A DNA stretch of 64,000 bases from NCBI GenBank assembly GCA_035652335.1, contig DASRDZ010000025.1, positions 1-64,000 on the forward strand. The letters are read 5' to 3'. A program made the translations under genes and the position numbers. Below are positions 30,372 through 38,381 of the stretch, in pieces (within the stretch, counting starts at the first letter, position 1; the number at the start of each line of letters is the position of its first letter). The notes beneath the pieces are model-generated. The model did no database searches. It was not told the DNA's origin and saw nothing but the letters and a program-made list of their open reading frames with translations. The stretch is from DASRDZ01 sp035652335. Its GTDB lineage: Bacteria > Chloroflexota > Dormibacteria > Aeolococcales > Aeolococcaceae.

Positions 30372-31396
30372 CACCTCTCCACGTCCTCCTGCGAAGCGAC
30401 GCCCGCCGGCACGATGCGCGCCGCCTCGACCTCTCCTCTGTCCTCGCGCTGCTCCGGTGGGATCCAGCGCAGGCCGAGCGCCCGGTACACGTCCTCCTCG
30501 GTCTCGCCGGCGACGCGGCTGCCGTCGTCGACGCGGAACACGCCGTATTCGTTGAGCGTCAATCCCAGCCGCAGCGCCATCCCGCGCAGCCGGATGTTGT
30601 GGTTCTGCGAGCCGGTGAAGTACTGCCAGGCGGCACCGAACTGCTCGGGCGCGACGGCGCGGCAGTCGACCTGCATGCCGTCGACGACGACGCTGCGCTT
30701 GGTGTCGCCGCGCAGCAGGACGCGCTCGACCTGGGGCAGCGCGGCGAAGCCGACCAGCGCGTCGCGCGGTGCGGTGGTGGCGACGAGCAGGTCGAGGTCG
30801 CCGACGGTGTCGCGCCCGCGGCGGAACGACCCGGCGACCTCGGCGCGCTGCGCGGCGGGCAGCGAACGCAGTCCTCCGAGCAGCGTCTCCACCAGTGGGG
30901 CGACGAGGTCGCGCGGGCGGCGCTGCTTGCCCCCGGTCTCGCGCTGCGCCTCGCAGGCGGCGAGGATCTTCTCCACCGTCTTCGCGCCCATGCGGGGCAG
31001 CCCGGCGAGCCTCCCGGAGCGGCACGCCTCCTCGAGGTCGTCGAGCGTGGTGATGCCCGCCTCCTTCCACAGCGTCGCCGCGGTGCGCGGACCGACGCCG
31101 GGCAGGCCGATGACCTGCAGCAGGGTGGGCGGGATCTCGGCTTCCAACTGCTCCAGGTACGGCGAGCGGCCGGTGCGCAGCAGGACGGTCATCTTCTCGG
31201 AGATGGCCGGCCCGAAGCCCTCGATGGGGTCGAGCGAGCCCTCGCGGTCGAGGATCGCGGTGAGCTCCTCGGAGAGGTTCTCGACCTGCGCGGCGGCCAG
31301 CCGGTAGGACCGCGACTTGAAGGGGTTCTCGCCCTTGATCTCCAGCAGGTCGGCGATCCGTTCCAGGGTGCGGACGACGTCGGCGTTGGCCACCAT
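30371..31396 (-). CDS. polX: DNA polymerase X family protein lacking the PHP domain
   Basis: 341 residues. N-terminal 8-kDa-like domain (NADVVRTLERIADLLEIKGENPFKSRSYRLAA), helix-hairpin-helix LLQVIGLPGVGPRTAATLW, a second HhH (LAGLPRMGAKTVEKI), then the nucleotidyltransferase core GSFRRGRDTVGDLDLLV (Asp pair near 198-203) and third Asp in GMQVDCRAV (~243), and thumb GSQNHNIRLRGMALRLGL. Bacterial PolX normally continues into a ~250-residue PHP exonuclease; this one ends after the thumb. Gap-filling or repair synthesis is expected. AAAGGAG and TAGATT upstream support the start. Confidence 0.88.
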   Translation of the reverse strand: MVANADVVRTLERIADLLEIKGENPFKSRSYRLAAAQVENLSEELTAILDREGSLDPIEGFGPAISEKMTVLLRTGRSPYLEQLEAEIPPTLLQVIGLPGVGPRTAATLWKEAGITTLDDLEEACRSGRLAGLPRMGAKTVEKILAACEAQRETGGKQRRPRDLVAPLVETLLGGLRSLPAAQRAEVAGSFRRGRDTVGDLDLLVATTAPRDALVGFAALPQVERVLLRGDTKRSVVVDGMQVDCRAVAPEQFGAAWQYFTGSQNHNIRLRGMALRLGLTLNEYGVFRVDDGSRVAGETEEDVYRALGLRWIPPEQREDRGEVEAARIVPAGVASQEDVER

Positions 31397-31465
31397 TGCT
31401 GCGGTGCTCCTTTGAGCGAATCTAGCACAGCCTCCCCGGCGAAAATCCACGCGCAGGCCAGTTGC

Positions 31466-31471
31466 TACACT
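31466..31471 (+). promoter_or_regulatory. -10 hexamer TACACT of the CoA-transferase gene
   Basis: TACACT ends 11 nt before ATG 31483 with no ribosome site, favouring ATG 31483 over the in-frame codon at 31462. Confidence 0.45.
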
Positions 31472-31482
31472 CCGGCGCCGAC

Positions 31483-32649
31483 ATGCCGCTCACCGGGCTC
31501 CGCGTCCTCGACCTGTCCCGACTCCTGCCGGGCCCGTTCTGCACCCTGCTGCTCGCCGACCTCGGCGCCGACGTGATCAAGGTGGAGGACCCCAACGGCG
31601 GCGACTACATCCGCTGGACCCCGCCGCTGCGCGGCGAGTACTCGGCGATGTACCACACGCTGAACCGCAACAAGCGCTCGATCGTCCTCGACCTCAAGAG
31701 CGCCGGCGGCCGCGACGCCTTCCTGGCCCTGGTGCGCGGCGCCGACGTGGTCCTGGAGTCCTTCCGCCCCGGGGTGATGGACCGCCTCGGCGTCGGCTGG
31801 GAGGCGCTGAGCGCGGTCAACCCCGGCATCGTGCTCTGCTCGATCAGCGGTTATGGCCAGGACGGGCCATATCGCGATCGCGCAGGACATGACCTCAACT
31901 ACATGGCCATCGGCGGCGCGCTCGGCATCAGCGGCACGCCCGACGGGACCCTGGCCATGCCCGGCGTGCAGATCGGCGACCTCGGCGGCGGAGCGATGAG
32001 CGCGGCGATCGCCATCCTGGCGGCGGTGCACCACCGCGACCGCACCGGCGAGGGGCAGCACTGCGACGTGTCGATGACCGACGGCGTGGTGTCCTGGCTG
32101 TCGCTGCACGCGGCGCGCTGGTTCGCCGAGGACGGCGTGCCCGGGCCCGGGACGCTGCACCTCAACGGCCGGTATCCCTGCTACAACCTCTACCGCTGCA
32201 AGGACGGCTGGATGAGCGTCGGCGCGCTGGAGCCGAAGTTCTGGGCGGCGCTGGTGGAGGCGCTTGGGATGCCGCAGCTGAGCAGCGACGGCTTCGCCGA
32301 GGGCGACGAGTCGCGGCGCGTGCACGCGGAGCTGGAGGCGGTGTTCCTCACCAGGACGCGGGCGCAGTGGGCGGAGCAGCTCGACGGTCTCGACGTGTGC
32401 ACCGAGCCGGTGCTGAGCTTCGGGGAGACCTTCGAGAACGAGCAGATCCGCCATCGGGGTCTGCAGATCCCGGCGGGGGAGGGCGGCCCCCTGCCGCAGA
32501 CCGGCTTCCCCTTCCAGATGTCGAGGACGCCCCCGCGGGTGCGGCATCCCGCGCCGGGCTACGGCGAGAACACGCGTGACGTGCTGAGGGAGGCGGGGCT
32601 GGACGACGCCGCCATCCAGGCGCTGGTCGACGCGGGGGCGGCGCGGTGA
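31483..32649 (+). CDS. CaiB/BaiF family CoA-transferase (class III)
   Basis: 388 residues. Class III signatures: LTGLRVLDLSRLLPGPFCTLLLADLGADVIKVE at the N-terminus, NRNKRSIVLDLKS, FRPGVMDRLG, ISGYGQDGPYRDRAGHDLNY with the catalytic Asp near 137, and QHCDVSMTDG. The family moves CoA between organic acids, or racemises 2-methylacyl-CoA; the racemase branch (AMACR/Mcr) also fits GHDLNYMAIGG, so the exact reaction is open. It overlaps the TetR gene by 4 bp, so that regulator probably senses a related acyl-CoA. Confidence 0.88.
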   Translation: MPLTGLRVLDLSRLLPGPFCTLLLADLGADVIKVEDPNGGDYIRWTPPLRGEYSAMYHTLNRNKRSIVLDLKSAGGRDAFLALVRGADVVLESFRPGVMDRLGVGWEALSAVNPGIVLCSISGYGQDGPYRDRAGHDLNYMAIGGALGISGTPDGTLAMPGVQIGDLGGGAMSAAIAILAAVHHRDRTGEGQHCDVSMTDGVVSWLSLHAARWFAEDGVPGPGTLHLNGRYPCYNLYRCKDGWMSVGALEPKFWAALVEALGMPQLSSDGFAEGDESRRVHAELEAVFLTRTRAQWAEQLDGLDVCTEPVLSFGETFENEQIRHRGLQIPAGEGGPLPQTGFPFQMSRTPPRVRHPAPGYGENTRDVLREAGLDDAAIQALVDAGAAR

Positions 32650-33362
32650 CGGACGCCGCGCGAGACCCCGCCGGCGAGCGTCCCTCGGCCGCCTCGCCCC
32701 ATGCGCGTGACGCGCTGAGCGCCGCGGCGCAGGTCGACGCGGAGGGTCCCCGCCGGACCCGCCGGAGCATGCGCACCCGGGAGCGCATCCTCGCCGCCGC
32801 CACCGAGGTGTTCGCACGGCGCGGCTTCCACGGCGCGCGCGTCGCCGACATCGCGGAGCAGGCCGGCATCGCCTACGGCCTCGTCTACCACCACTTCCGC
32901 AACAAGGACGACATCCTCGCCGCCATCTTCAGCGAGCGCTGGGGCGAGTACGTGCGCTACATCGACGGCATGGCCGGCTCGCCGGAGTCGTTCCGCGAGC
33001 AGCTCGGCAACCTGGTCCACTTCTGGGTGGAGACGTGGCGCCAGGAGCCGCACCTGATGACGGTGATGATCAACGAGATCTCCCGCTCCTACGAGTTCAT
33101 CGAGTCGCACGACCCGGGCCGGGTGATGGTCGCCTTCGACGCCGTGGAGCGGCTCATCGTCGCCGCCCAGGAGCGCGGCGAGGTGCGCGCGGGGCTGGAC
33201 GCCAAGCTGATGACCTACGCCATCCTCGGCGTCGCCGAGATGGTCCTCACCGGCTACGTCATGAACTCGCTGCGCCGCGACAGCGCCGCCGAGTACAGCC
33301 GCGACGAGGAGCAGCTCGTCGCCCTCCTCCTCGACGGGATGGGGGCTACGCGGCAGGCCTGA
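32646..33362 (+). CDS. TetR/AcrR family transcriptional regulator
   Basis: 238 residues from a GTG overlapping the upstream stop. After a disordered ~38-residue N-terminus comes the TetR DNA-binding domain: TRERILAAATEVFARRGFHGARVADIAEQAGIAYGLVYHHFRNKDDI. The C-terminal helical domain has the FadR-like (Bacillus) look (PHLMTVMINEISRSYEF; RAGLDAKLMTYAILGVAEMVLTGY). It is a likely repressor controlling the coupled CoA-transferase and responding to an acyl-CoA. Its 3' end overlaps the convergent CoA-binding protein gene by 17 bp. Confidence 0.9.
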   Translation: MTDAARDPAGERPSAASPHARDALSAAAQVDAEGPRRTRRSMRTRERILAAATEVFARRGFHGARVADIAEQAGIAYGLVYHHFRNKDDILAAIFSERWGEYVRYIDGMAGSPESFREQLGNLVHFWVETWRQEPHLMTVMINEISRSYEFIESHDPGRVMVAFDAVERLIVAAQERGEVRAGLDAKLMTYAILGVAEMVLTGYVMNSLRRDSAAEYSRDEEQLVALLLDGMGATRQA

Positions 33363-33816
33363 AGGCGCCGCGCAGCCTGCGCACGCCGCGGTGGAAGCGG
33401 TGGAAGGCGGCGACCGGTTCGAGGAACATCAGCGGGCAGGCGCCGTCGACCACCGCCACGCCGTGGTCCCTGCAGTACTGGACAGCCTCGTCAGAAACAG
33501 ACGACGCACCGACGCCCTGGTGCAGCCAGACGCGCGGCACGCCGGCGTCGACCGCCTCCCGGGTGGCGCGCAGGGCGTCGTCGCGCTTCAGCATCACGAC
33601 GATGCCGCCGACCGTCCCGGCGAGCGCGGCCGGCGAGGGCACCGCGGCGTCGCCTTCGATGGCGTCGGCCTCGGGGTGGATGGGCAGCATGGTGTGCCCG
33701 TGGTTGCGCAGCTCGCGGTACACGGTGTTGGCGAACTGCTTGGAGTCGCGCGAGGCGCCGGCGAAGGCGAGGCGCGGCTGGGCCAGGAAGTCGGTGACGG
33801 TGGTGAGGTCGGGCAT
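33346..33816 (-). CDS. CoA-binding domain protein (YccU type)
   Basis: 156 residues. A single Rossmann-like CoA_binding_2 domain: LAFAGASRDSKQFANTVYRELRNHGH, MLPIHPEADAIEG, GGIVVMLKRDDA, VPRVWLHQGVGASS and GVAVVDGACPLMF, the full motif series including the conserved Cys near the end. Such proteins bind CoA or a derivative without obvious catalysis and may sense acyl-CoA. It lies 63 bp downstream of coaE on the same strand, linking it to CoA metabolism. Confidence 0.87.
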   Translation of the reverse strand: MPDLTTVTDFLAQPRLAFAGASRDSKQFANTVYRELRNHGHTMLPIHPEADAIEGDAAVPSPAALAGTVGGIVVMLKRDDALRATREAVDAGVPRVWLHQGVGASSVSDEAVQYCRDHGVAVVDGACPLMFLEPVAAFHRFHRGVRRLRGAFRPAA

Positions 33817-33879
33817 GGTCCGAGCGTGCCCGTGTGCCCCGCGTCCCGCCAGGGGAGCATGGCCCTCGCCGAGGACGAC

Positions 33880-34473
33880 CTAGGTCACGTGCTCCCGCCA
33901 CCACGCGGCCACCTGGCGCTCGGTGTCCTCGACCGAGCCCGAGTTGTCGATCACCCAGGTGGCCAGCGCGCGCTTCTCATCGATGGGCATCTGGGCGGCC
34001 AGACGGGCGCGGGCCTCGGCCTCGGCCATGCCGTCCCGCTCGACCAGGCGGTGCAGCTGCAGCTCGGCCGGCACCCACACCAGCAGCACGCCCTCGAACT
34101 GCGCCTGCAGGCCGCCCTCGAAGAGCAGGGGGACGTCGACGACCACGAGCGGCGCACCCCCGGCCAGGGCGGCGGCGACGCGCTCCCCCATCAGGGCGCG
34201 GACCCGCGGGTGGGTGATGGCGTTGAGCCGCTCGCGGCGCTCGGCGTCGGCGAAGACGACGGCGCCGAGGGCGGCCCGGTCGAGCCCGCCGCCGGGCAGG
34301 AGGACTCCGGCGCCGAACTCGGCGGCGATCTCCGCCAACGCCGGCTGCCCCGGCTCGACCACCTCGCGCGCCAGCAGGTCGGCGTCGACGACGGCGGCGC
34401 CGCGGGCGGCCAGCATGCGGTCGACGGTGCTCTTTCCGCTGGCGATGCCGCCGGTCAGGCCGATGAGCCGCAT
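33880..34473 (-). CDS. coaE: Dephospho-CoA kinase
   Basis: 197 residues. The P-loop IGLTGGIASGKST is at residues 4-16, followed by VVDADLLAREVVEPG, ITHPRVRALM, VVVDVPLLFEGGL and the lid region ERDGMAEAEARARLAAQMP, then ATWVIDNSG. It phosphorylates the 3'-OH of dephospho-CoA, the last step of CoA synthesis. ATG 34473 is chosen: TAAAGT ends 7 nt upstream and a possible GTG at 34482 lies within that element. Confidence 0.94.
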   Translation of the reverse strand: MRLIGLTGGIASGKSTVDRMLAARGAAVVDADLLAREVVEPGQPALAEIAAEFGAGVLLPGGGLDRAALGAVVFADAERRERLNAITHPRVRALMGERVAAALAGGAPLVVVDVPLLFEGGLQAQFEGVLLVWVPAELQLHRLVERDGMAEAEARARLAAQMPIDEKRALATWVIDNSGSVEDTERQVAAWWREHVT

Positions 34474-34480
34474 GGCGCGC

Positions 34481-34486
34481 ACTTTA
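34481..34486 (-). promoter_or_regulatory. -10 hexamer TAAAGT deciding the coaE start
   Basis: TAAAGT on the minus strand ends 7 nt before ATG 34473. It stands back to back with the TACAGT of the DUF3105 lipoprotein gene, a compact divergent promoter. Confidence 0.5.
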
Positions 34487-34510
34487 TGCCAGCCTCACAC
34501 CGCCGCCTGC

Positions 34511-34516
34511 TACAGT
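34511..34516 (+). promoter_or_regulatory. -10 hexamer TACAGT of the DUF3105 lipoprotein gene
   Basis: TACAGT ends 11 nt before ATG 34528; no ribosome site. Divergent partner of the coaE promoter 24 bp away. Confidence 0.5.
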
Positions 34517-34527
34517 CGCGCCTCGAC

Positions 34528-35184
34528 ATGAAGGGACTGCGCCGTTTCGCAGCCGCCGCGCTGCTGACCGTCGTCACCGTGCCGCTGGCGTCCTGCGGCG
34601 GGTCGAGCATCAGCTACCCCAGCATCAAGTTCGTCGGCAACGACAGCTGCCCGACGGCCGGGGCGTCGCCCTACAGCCCGTCGCCGCCCGAGGTCAACGG
34701 CGACAAGATCGTCGGCCAGGCGATCGACGAGATGCCGCACATCCACGTCAACCCGCCGGCGAAGGTGCAGTACAACCACAACCCGCCGACGTCCGGCTGC
34801 CACTACAGCCTCACGGGCGCCGACCCTGCGCCCATCCAGCCCGGCGTCTACAACCAGCCGGTGCAGACCGAGTACTGGGTGCACAACCTGGAGCACGGCT
34901 ACGTGGCGGTGCTCTACAACTGCCCGACCGGGTGCAGCGACGCGGTGCAGGCGCTGATCAACTGGCACAAGACACTGCCGCCCGATCCCGGCGCGGCGGC
35001 GCAGCAGAGCGGGGTGGTCACCTACGCCAAGCTGATCGTGCTGCCGTACGCGTCGATGCCGGTGAAGTTCGCTGCGGTGTCGTGGGACTACTACGAGGGC
35101 TGGAACACCTTCGACCTCAATGGGATCGAGGCGTTCTACAACAACCACATCGGGCATGCGCCTGAAGGGGCGATGAGCCAGTAG
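34528..35184 (+). CDS. DUF3105 family lipoprotein
   Basis: 218 residues. The signal ends in the lipobox PLASC, Cys 23. The mature part holds the DUF3105 hallmark motifs YNHNPPTSGCHY, TEYWVHNLEHGYVAVLYNCP and FAAVSWDYYEGWNTFD. Conserved His and Cys in these motifs suggest metal binding, as proposed for the family, whose function is unknown. Found mainly in actinobacteria and Chloroflexota. Its last 68 bp overlap the 3' end of the convergent membrane-protein gene. Confidence 0.87.
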   Translation: MKGLRRFAAAALLTVVTVPLASCGGSSISYPSIKFVGNDSCPTAGASPYSPSPPEVNGDKIVGQAIDEMPHIHVNPPAKVQYNHNPPTSGCHYSLTGADPAPIQPGVYNQPVQTEYWVHNLEHGYVAVLYNCPTGCSDAVQALINWHKTLPPDPGAAAQQSGVVTYAKLIVLPYASMPVKFAAVSWDYYEGWNTFDLNGIEAFYNNHIGHAPEGAMSQ

Positions 35185-36802
35185 CCGCGTACAGGGTCAG
35201 GCCGGTGGGGTCGGTGACCACGGCGTGCCAGGCGGGGCTCTGCTCGAGCTGCTGTTTTAGTGCGCCGGGCGCGGTGAGGACGGCGTTGGTGCCGTGGGCG
35301 GAGAGCAGCGCCAGGGCGTCGGGGGCGCCGGCTTCGATGCGCTGGTAGTCGTCGAAGACCTGCATGCCGAGGGAGGCGGACTCGCCGTAGATGAAGACGT
35401 GCGTCGACGGCCAGAGCTGGTCGATGAGGTAGCCGCTGTCGTAGTAGGGGGCGAGGAGGGTGACGCCGGGGAGGCCCTGGAGGGCGGAGGCGGCGCAGGA
35501 GGGGTAGGTGGAGGCGATGCCGGCCGCGGAGGAGTCGGCGGCGGCGCGGGTGATGGTGACGATGGGGGCGGCTGCGGCGAGGGCGATGATCGCGGCGCTG
35601 AGACCCAGGAATTGCGCGCCGATGCGGGGGGATCCATCCGTGCGGGATGGGGACCGGCGCGCCGGAACCTCGCCGGGTTCCGGAACCTCCGACGCGGGCG
35701 CCTCCGACAGGGACTCCTCCGTCGGGCGGGCGTGCCGGCGGAGGCGGAGGCGGGTGACGACCTGCTGGAGCATCAGGGTCCAGGCGGGGAGGGCGAGTGC
35801 CACCGCCAGGGAGGTGTTGCGCACCGCGATGAGCGCCGCGGCGAAACCCGCCAGGGACATGCCGAGGTCGCGCAGGTTGAGGCGGCCGCCGAGGGCGACC
35901 AGCGCGGCGAAGGAGACCAGCAGCACGAGGAGGCCGAGATTGCTGGGGTCGGCGAAGTTGGGGGAGTGCCACTCGGTGATGGGCTTGAGGCGCTCGGAGC
36001 CGGAGGTGGCCAGCGAGTAGCGATAGAGCCCCGGCCCGTCGGGGTTGAGGCATCCGGCCAGGGCGGCGAGGGCCAGCGAGACCGCCACCGCGCGGAGGCG
36101 GTCCCACGAGGCGGCGCCCGGGCGGCGGAGCACGATCCGCAGGGCTTCGAGGGCCACGAAGAGCGCCAGCGAGCCCAGCCCCAGCACCACGCCGCCGTGC
36201 AGGTTGGCCCACACCAGGACGATCGGGGGCAGCGCCCAGATCCACCGCCCGCCCCGCACCAGGTGCCGCTCGCAGAGGAGCAGCGTCCAGCAGACCAGGG
36301 CGACGGTGATCACCTGCGGCCGCGTCCCCAGCACGGGCTCGGCGGCGCGGGCGCCGAGGAGCACCGCCACCGCGACGGCGGCGGCACTGGCGCCGCGGGC
36401 GCGGACCCGGAGCGCCAGGGCGACCAGCCCGCTCCACGCGACAAGCCCCATCACCGCGGCGACGAGCAGGAGCCCGCCCACCCCCGAGAGCAGCGTGAAG
36501 AGGACCTCGCTGCCCCACTCGTGGGCGACCATGGTGTTGCCTGCGGCGGTGAAGCTGAACATCTCCGCGTGCGGCACGGTGTGGTTGTCGAGGATCCACC
36601 GGCCGAGCCGGAGGTGCCACCAGAGGTCGGGGTCGTGGAGGACGTCGACGCAGGCGGCGAAGGCGGCCAGCAGCGCGGCGACGAGGAGGACGCGCGGAGG
36701 GGAGGCGAGGAGGCGGAGCAGGGCGGCGCGGGGACCGCGGCGGTCGGGCCCGGCCGGCCCGGCGGCTCCCGCCGGCCGCACCGGGGGGGCGAGGACGGCC
36801 AT
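35117..36802 (-). CDS. Polytopic membrane protein, GT-C-like
   Basis: 561 residues. After a Pro/Ala-rich cytoplasmic start and a first helix comes DPDLWWHLRLGRWILDN, an Asp-containing loop like the first extracytoplasmic loop of GT-C glycosyltransferases, then about ten further helices (LLLVAAVMGLVAWSGLVALAL; VVLGLGSLALFVALEALRI). A C-terminal soluble domain has YPSCAASALQGLPG and PYYDSGYLIDQLWPSTHVFIYG. Probably transfers a sugar from a lipid donor, or is a relative that lost catalysis. The final ~22 residues overlap the DUF3105 gene and may be read-through. Confidence 0.7.
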   Translation of the reverse strand: MAVLAPPVRPAGAAGPAGPDRRGPRAALLRLLASPPRVLLVAALLAAFAACVDVLHDPDLWWHLRLGRWILDNHTVPHAEMFSFTAAGNTMVAHEWGSEVLFTLLSGVGGLLLVAAVMGLVAWSGLVALALRVRARGASAAAVAVAVLLGARAAEPVLGTRPQVITVALVCWTLLLCERHLVRGGRWIWALPPIVLVWANLHGGVVLGLGSLALFVALEALRIVLRRPGAASWDRLRAVAVSLALAALAGCLNPDGPGLYRYSLATSGSERLKPITEWHSPNFADPSNLGLLVLLVSFAALVALGGRLNLRDLGMSLAGFAAALIAVRNTSLAVALALPAWTLMLQQVVTRLRLRRHARPTEESLSEAPASEVPEPGEVPARRSPSRTDGSPRIGAQFLGLSAAIIALAAAAPIVTITRAAADSSAAGIASTYPSCAASALQGLPGVTLLAPYYDSGYLIDQLWPSTHVFIYGESASLGMQVFDDYQRIEAGAPDALALLSAHGTNAVLTAPGALKQQLEQSPAWHAVVTDPTGLTLYAATGSSPLQAHARCGCCRTPRSH

Positions 36803-36861
36803 GCGCCGCCCAGCCTACGGGCCCGAGCGCGAGCGGGAATCGGCGTGACCGGACCGCTACG

Positions 36862-36867
36862 TATACT
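36862..36867 (+). promoter_or_regulatory. -10 hexamer TATACT of the 36878 gene
   Basis: TATACT ends 10 nt before ATG 36878, without a ribosome site. Confidence 0.5.
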
Positions 36868-36877
36868 CGCCAGCGCG

Positions 36878-37426
36878 ATGTCGAGGGAGAACCGCCGCAA
36901 GGCCGCCGCGCCGGGGAGCACCGCCACCCTGCAGCGCCCGGCGGCGCCGCCGCCGCCCCGCACCGCGGAGGGCGGCGAGGAGCAGCGAGGCACCATCTCC
37001 TGGCGGCACTGCTTCATCGGCCTGGTCGCCGGCGAGCTGCTCCTGCTGGTGCTCAGTGACGGCGGCCTCGCGCTCGCCAACCTGGCCTTCGGCAGCACCA
37101 CCGGCAACAACATCGACGGCGGCATCGTCGGGGTGGCCAGCTTCCTCGCCGTCCTCTTCGGCGGCTACCTCGCCGGCCGGCTGGCCGGGCGCTGGGAGCT
37201 CTACCAGGGGTTCGCCGTCGCGGTCGGCTTCATCATGATCGCCTGGGCGTACCAGTTCGGCCAGGAGGCCTCGGTGGTGCACGGCTCGCTCCAGAGCGGC
37301 ACCCACAACCTCGTCGACCTGGGTCCGATGAACATGGGCGGCCTCATCTCCGGCGACTTCATCGCCCTGCTGGGGGGCAGCCTGGGCGGGGTGCTGGCGC
37401 GCCGCGGGACCGCCGCCCGCGGCTGA
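36878..37426 (+). CDS. Four-helix membrane protein, unknown
   Basis: 182 residues. A ~45-residue disordered, Pro/Ala/Arg-rich N-terminus precedes four helices: HCFIGLVAGELLLLVLS, GIVGVASFLAVLFGGYLAGRLA, FAVAVGFIMIAWAYQFG and MGGLISGDFIALLGGSLGGVLA. Gly-rich helix packing (GGYLAGRLAGR) recalls TIGR04086-like small membrane proteins. No functional motif. It stands alone with its own promoter. Confidence 0.65.
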   Translation: MSRENRRKAAAPGSTATLQRPAAPPPPRTAEGGEEQRGTISWRHCFIGLVAGELLLLVLSDGGLALANLAFGSTTGNNIDGGIVGVASFLAVLFGGYLAGRLAGRWELYQGFAVAVGFIMIAWAYQFGQEASVVHGSLQSGTHNLVDLGPMNMGGLISGDFIALLGGSLGGVLARRGTAARG

Positions 37427-37509
37427 CGCCTCCGGCGCGACAGCCCCATCACAGCATCGCCAGCCGCCCACCACAGACGCCGCCCCCTGCCGCGCCCATA
37501 CTCTGGACG

Positions 37510-37863
37510 ATGATCGACAGGGCGATCGCCAAGAGCCAGGCGGGGGTCTCCTCCGTCTTCCGCGACCTGCTGCTGCGCCGCGTCTACATCGTCGCGGTGG
37601 TGGCCCAGGTCCTCGACGCCTTCAGCACAGCGGCCGGGCTGCGCCTCGGGCTCGACGAGCGCAACCCGTTCACGGTCAGCGTGCTGCGGGTGTACGGCAT
37701 CCCCGGCCTCCTGCTGCAGAAGGTGCTGGTGGGCGGCCTCCTGCTGGCGGCCATGGCCAAGCTGCCCAGACGGGCGGCCGTGACCACGGTGGCACTGACC
37801 ACCGCGGTCACCGCCTACGCGGTCTGCGCCAACCTGGTCTCCCTGGTCGCCGCCTCGCGCTGA
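37510..37863 (+). CDS. DUF5658-like small membrane protein
   Basis: 117 residues. VAQVLDAFSTAAGLRLGLDERNPFTVSVL matches the 'LD...T..GL.LG..E.NP' pattern of DUF5658-type proteins; helices follow at GLLLQKVLVGGLLLAAMA and TTVALTTAVTAYAVCANLVSLVA. Function unknown. CATACT ends 7 nt before the ATG, with no ribosome site. Confidence 0.7.
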   Translation: MIDRAIAKSQAGVSSVFRDLLLRRVYIVAVVAQVLDAFSTAAGLRLGLDERNPFTVSVLRVYGIPGLLLQKVLVGGLLLAAMAKLPRRAAVTTVALTTAVTAYAVCANLVSLVAASR

Positions 37864-37900
37864 ACCGGCCGCGGCGCCCCTCGGCGGGGCGCCCGGAGGA

Positions 37901-38161
37901 TCAGCGCAGGGTGCTCGCCTGCATCTCCCCGCTGCGCATGGCGCCCTGCCCGTCCTCGCCGTAGCCCCGGCCGACCAGGTCGACCCGGCCAAGCTGGCGG
38001 GCGAAGTCCATGCACGAGGCCCGGGTGAAGCGCAGATGCTTCCCCGGCGTGTGCCAGGCGGTGAGCTGGCCCTGGGCGACGGCGCGCCGCAGGGTCGAGC
38101 GCGAGACGCCGCAGAGCGCGGCCGCCTCACCCGTCGTCAGGATCTCGTCGGTGTCCGGCAT
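37901..38161 (-). CDS. BldC-like helix-turn-helix DNA-binding protein
   Basis: 86 residues from ATG 38161. One MerR-type HTH domain: DEILTTGEAAALCGVSRSTLRRAVAQGQLTAWHTPGKHLRFTRA, the DNA-binding fold of excisionases and BldC. The C-terminal tail is short and has no ligand domain. It probably binds as tandem or cooperative units. An AAGGGAAG ribosome site supports the start. A 32-bp imperfect palindrome 67 bp upstream, shared with the divergent MoxR operon, is a candidate target. Confidence 0.82.
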   Translation of the reverse strand: MPDTDEILTTGEAAALCGVSRSTLRRAVAQGQLTAWHTPGKHLRFTRASCMDFARQLGRVDLVGRGYGEDGQGAMRSGEMQASTLR

Positions 38162-38227
38162 CAGCACTTCCCTTCCCAGCCTGCCCACGGGGGCCTCAGG
38201 GGCCGGGCATGTCGGTGATCCCAGCTA

Positions 38228-38259
38228 GTACACCACAAATTGTGTCATTTGGTGTGTAC
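38228..38259. promoter_or_regulatory. 32-bp imperfect palindrome, candidate operator
   Basis: GTACACCACAAAT (38228-38240) and ATTTGGTGTGTAC (38247-38259) form arms matching at 11 of 13 positions around TGTGTC. It is strikingly A+T-rich for this genome and lies between the BldC-like gene and the MoxR operon. The regulator next door is the natural candidate ligand, controlling itself and perhaps the operon. Confidence 0.6.
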
Positions 38260-38317
38260 GACTGTCGACCCCGGTTGCGGGGGTTTGGTCCGATGCGGAC
38301 TCCGGCGGACCCGCTCG

Positions 38318-38323
38318 TATACT
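38318..38323 (+). promoter_or_regulatory. -10 hexamer TATACT of the MoxR operon
   Basis: TATACT lies 58 nt before ATG 38382, giving a ~50-nt leader containing GAGGGG near 38363-38369. Unlike many neighbours, this operon has an untranslated leader. Confidence 0.4.
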
Positions 38324-38381
38324 CCAGGAGCCGGGAGCGAGACCCTGCGGAACCCGGTCACCGAGGGGTAGAACTGTCGTC

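Noticed and set aside
31465..32817. 450-residue minus-strand frame
   Set aside because: Antisense to the CoA-transferase gene; rich in Arg/His/Gln with no motif, typical of a high-G+C shadow frame.
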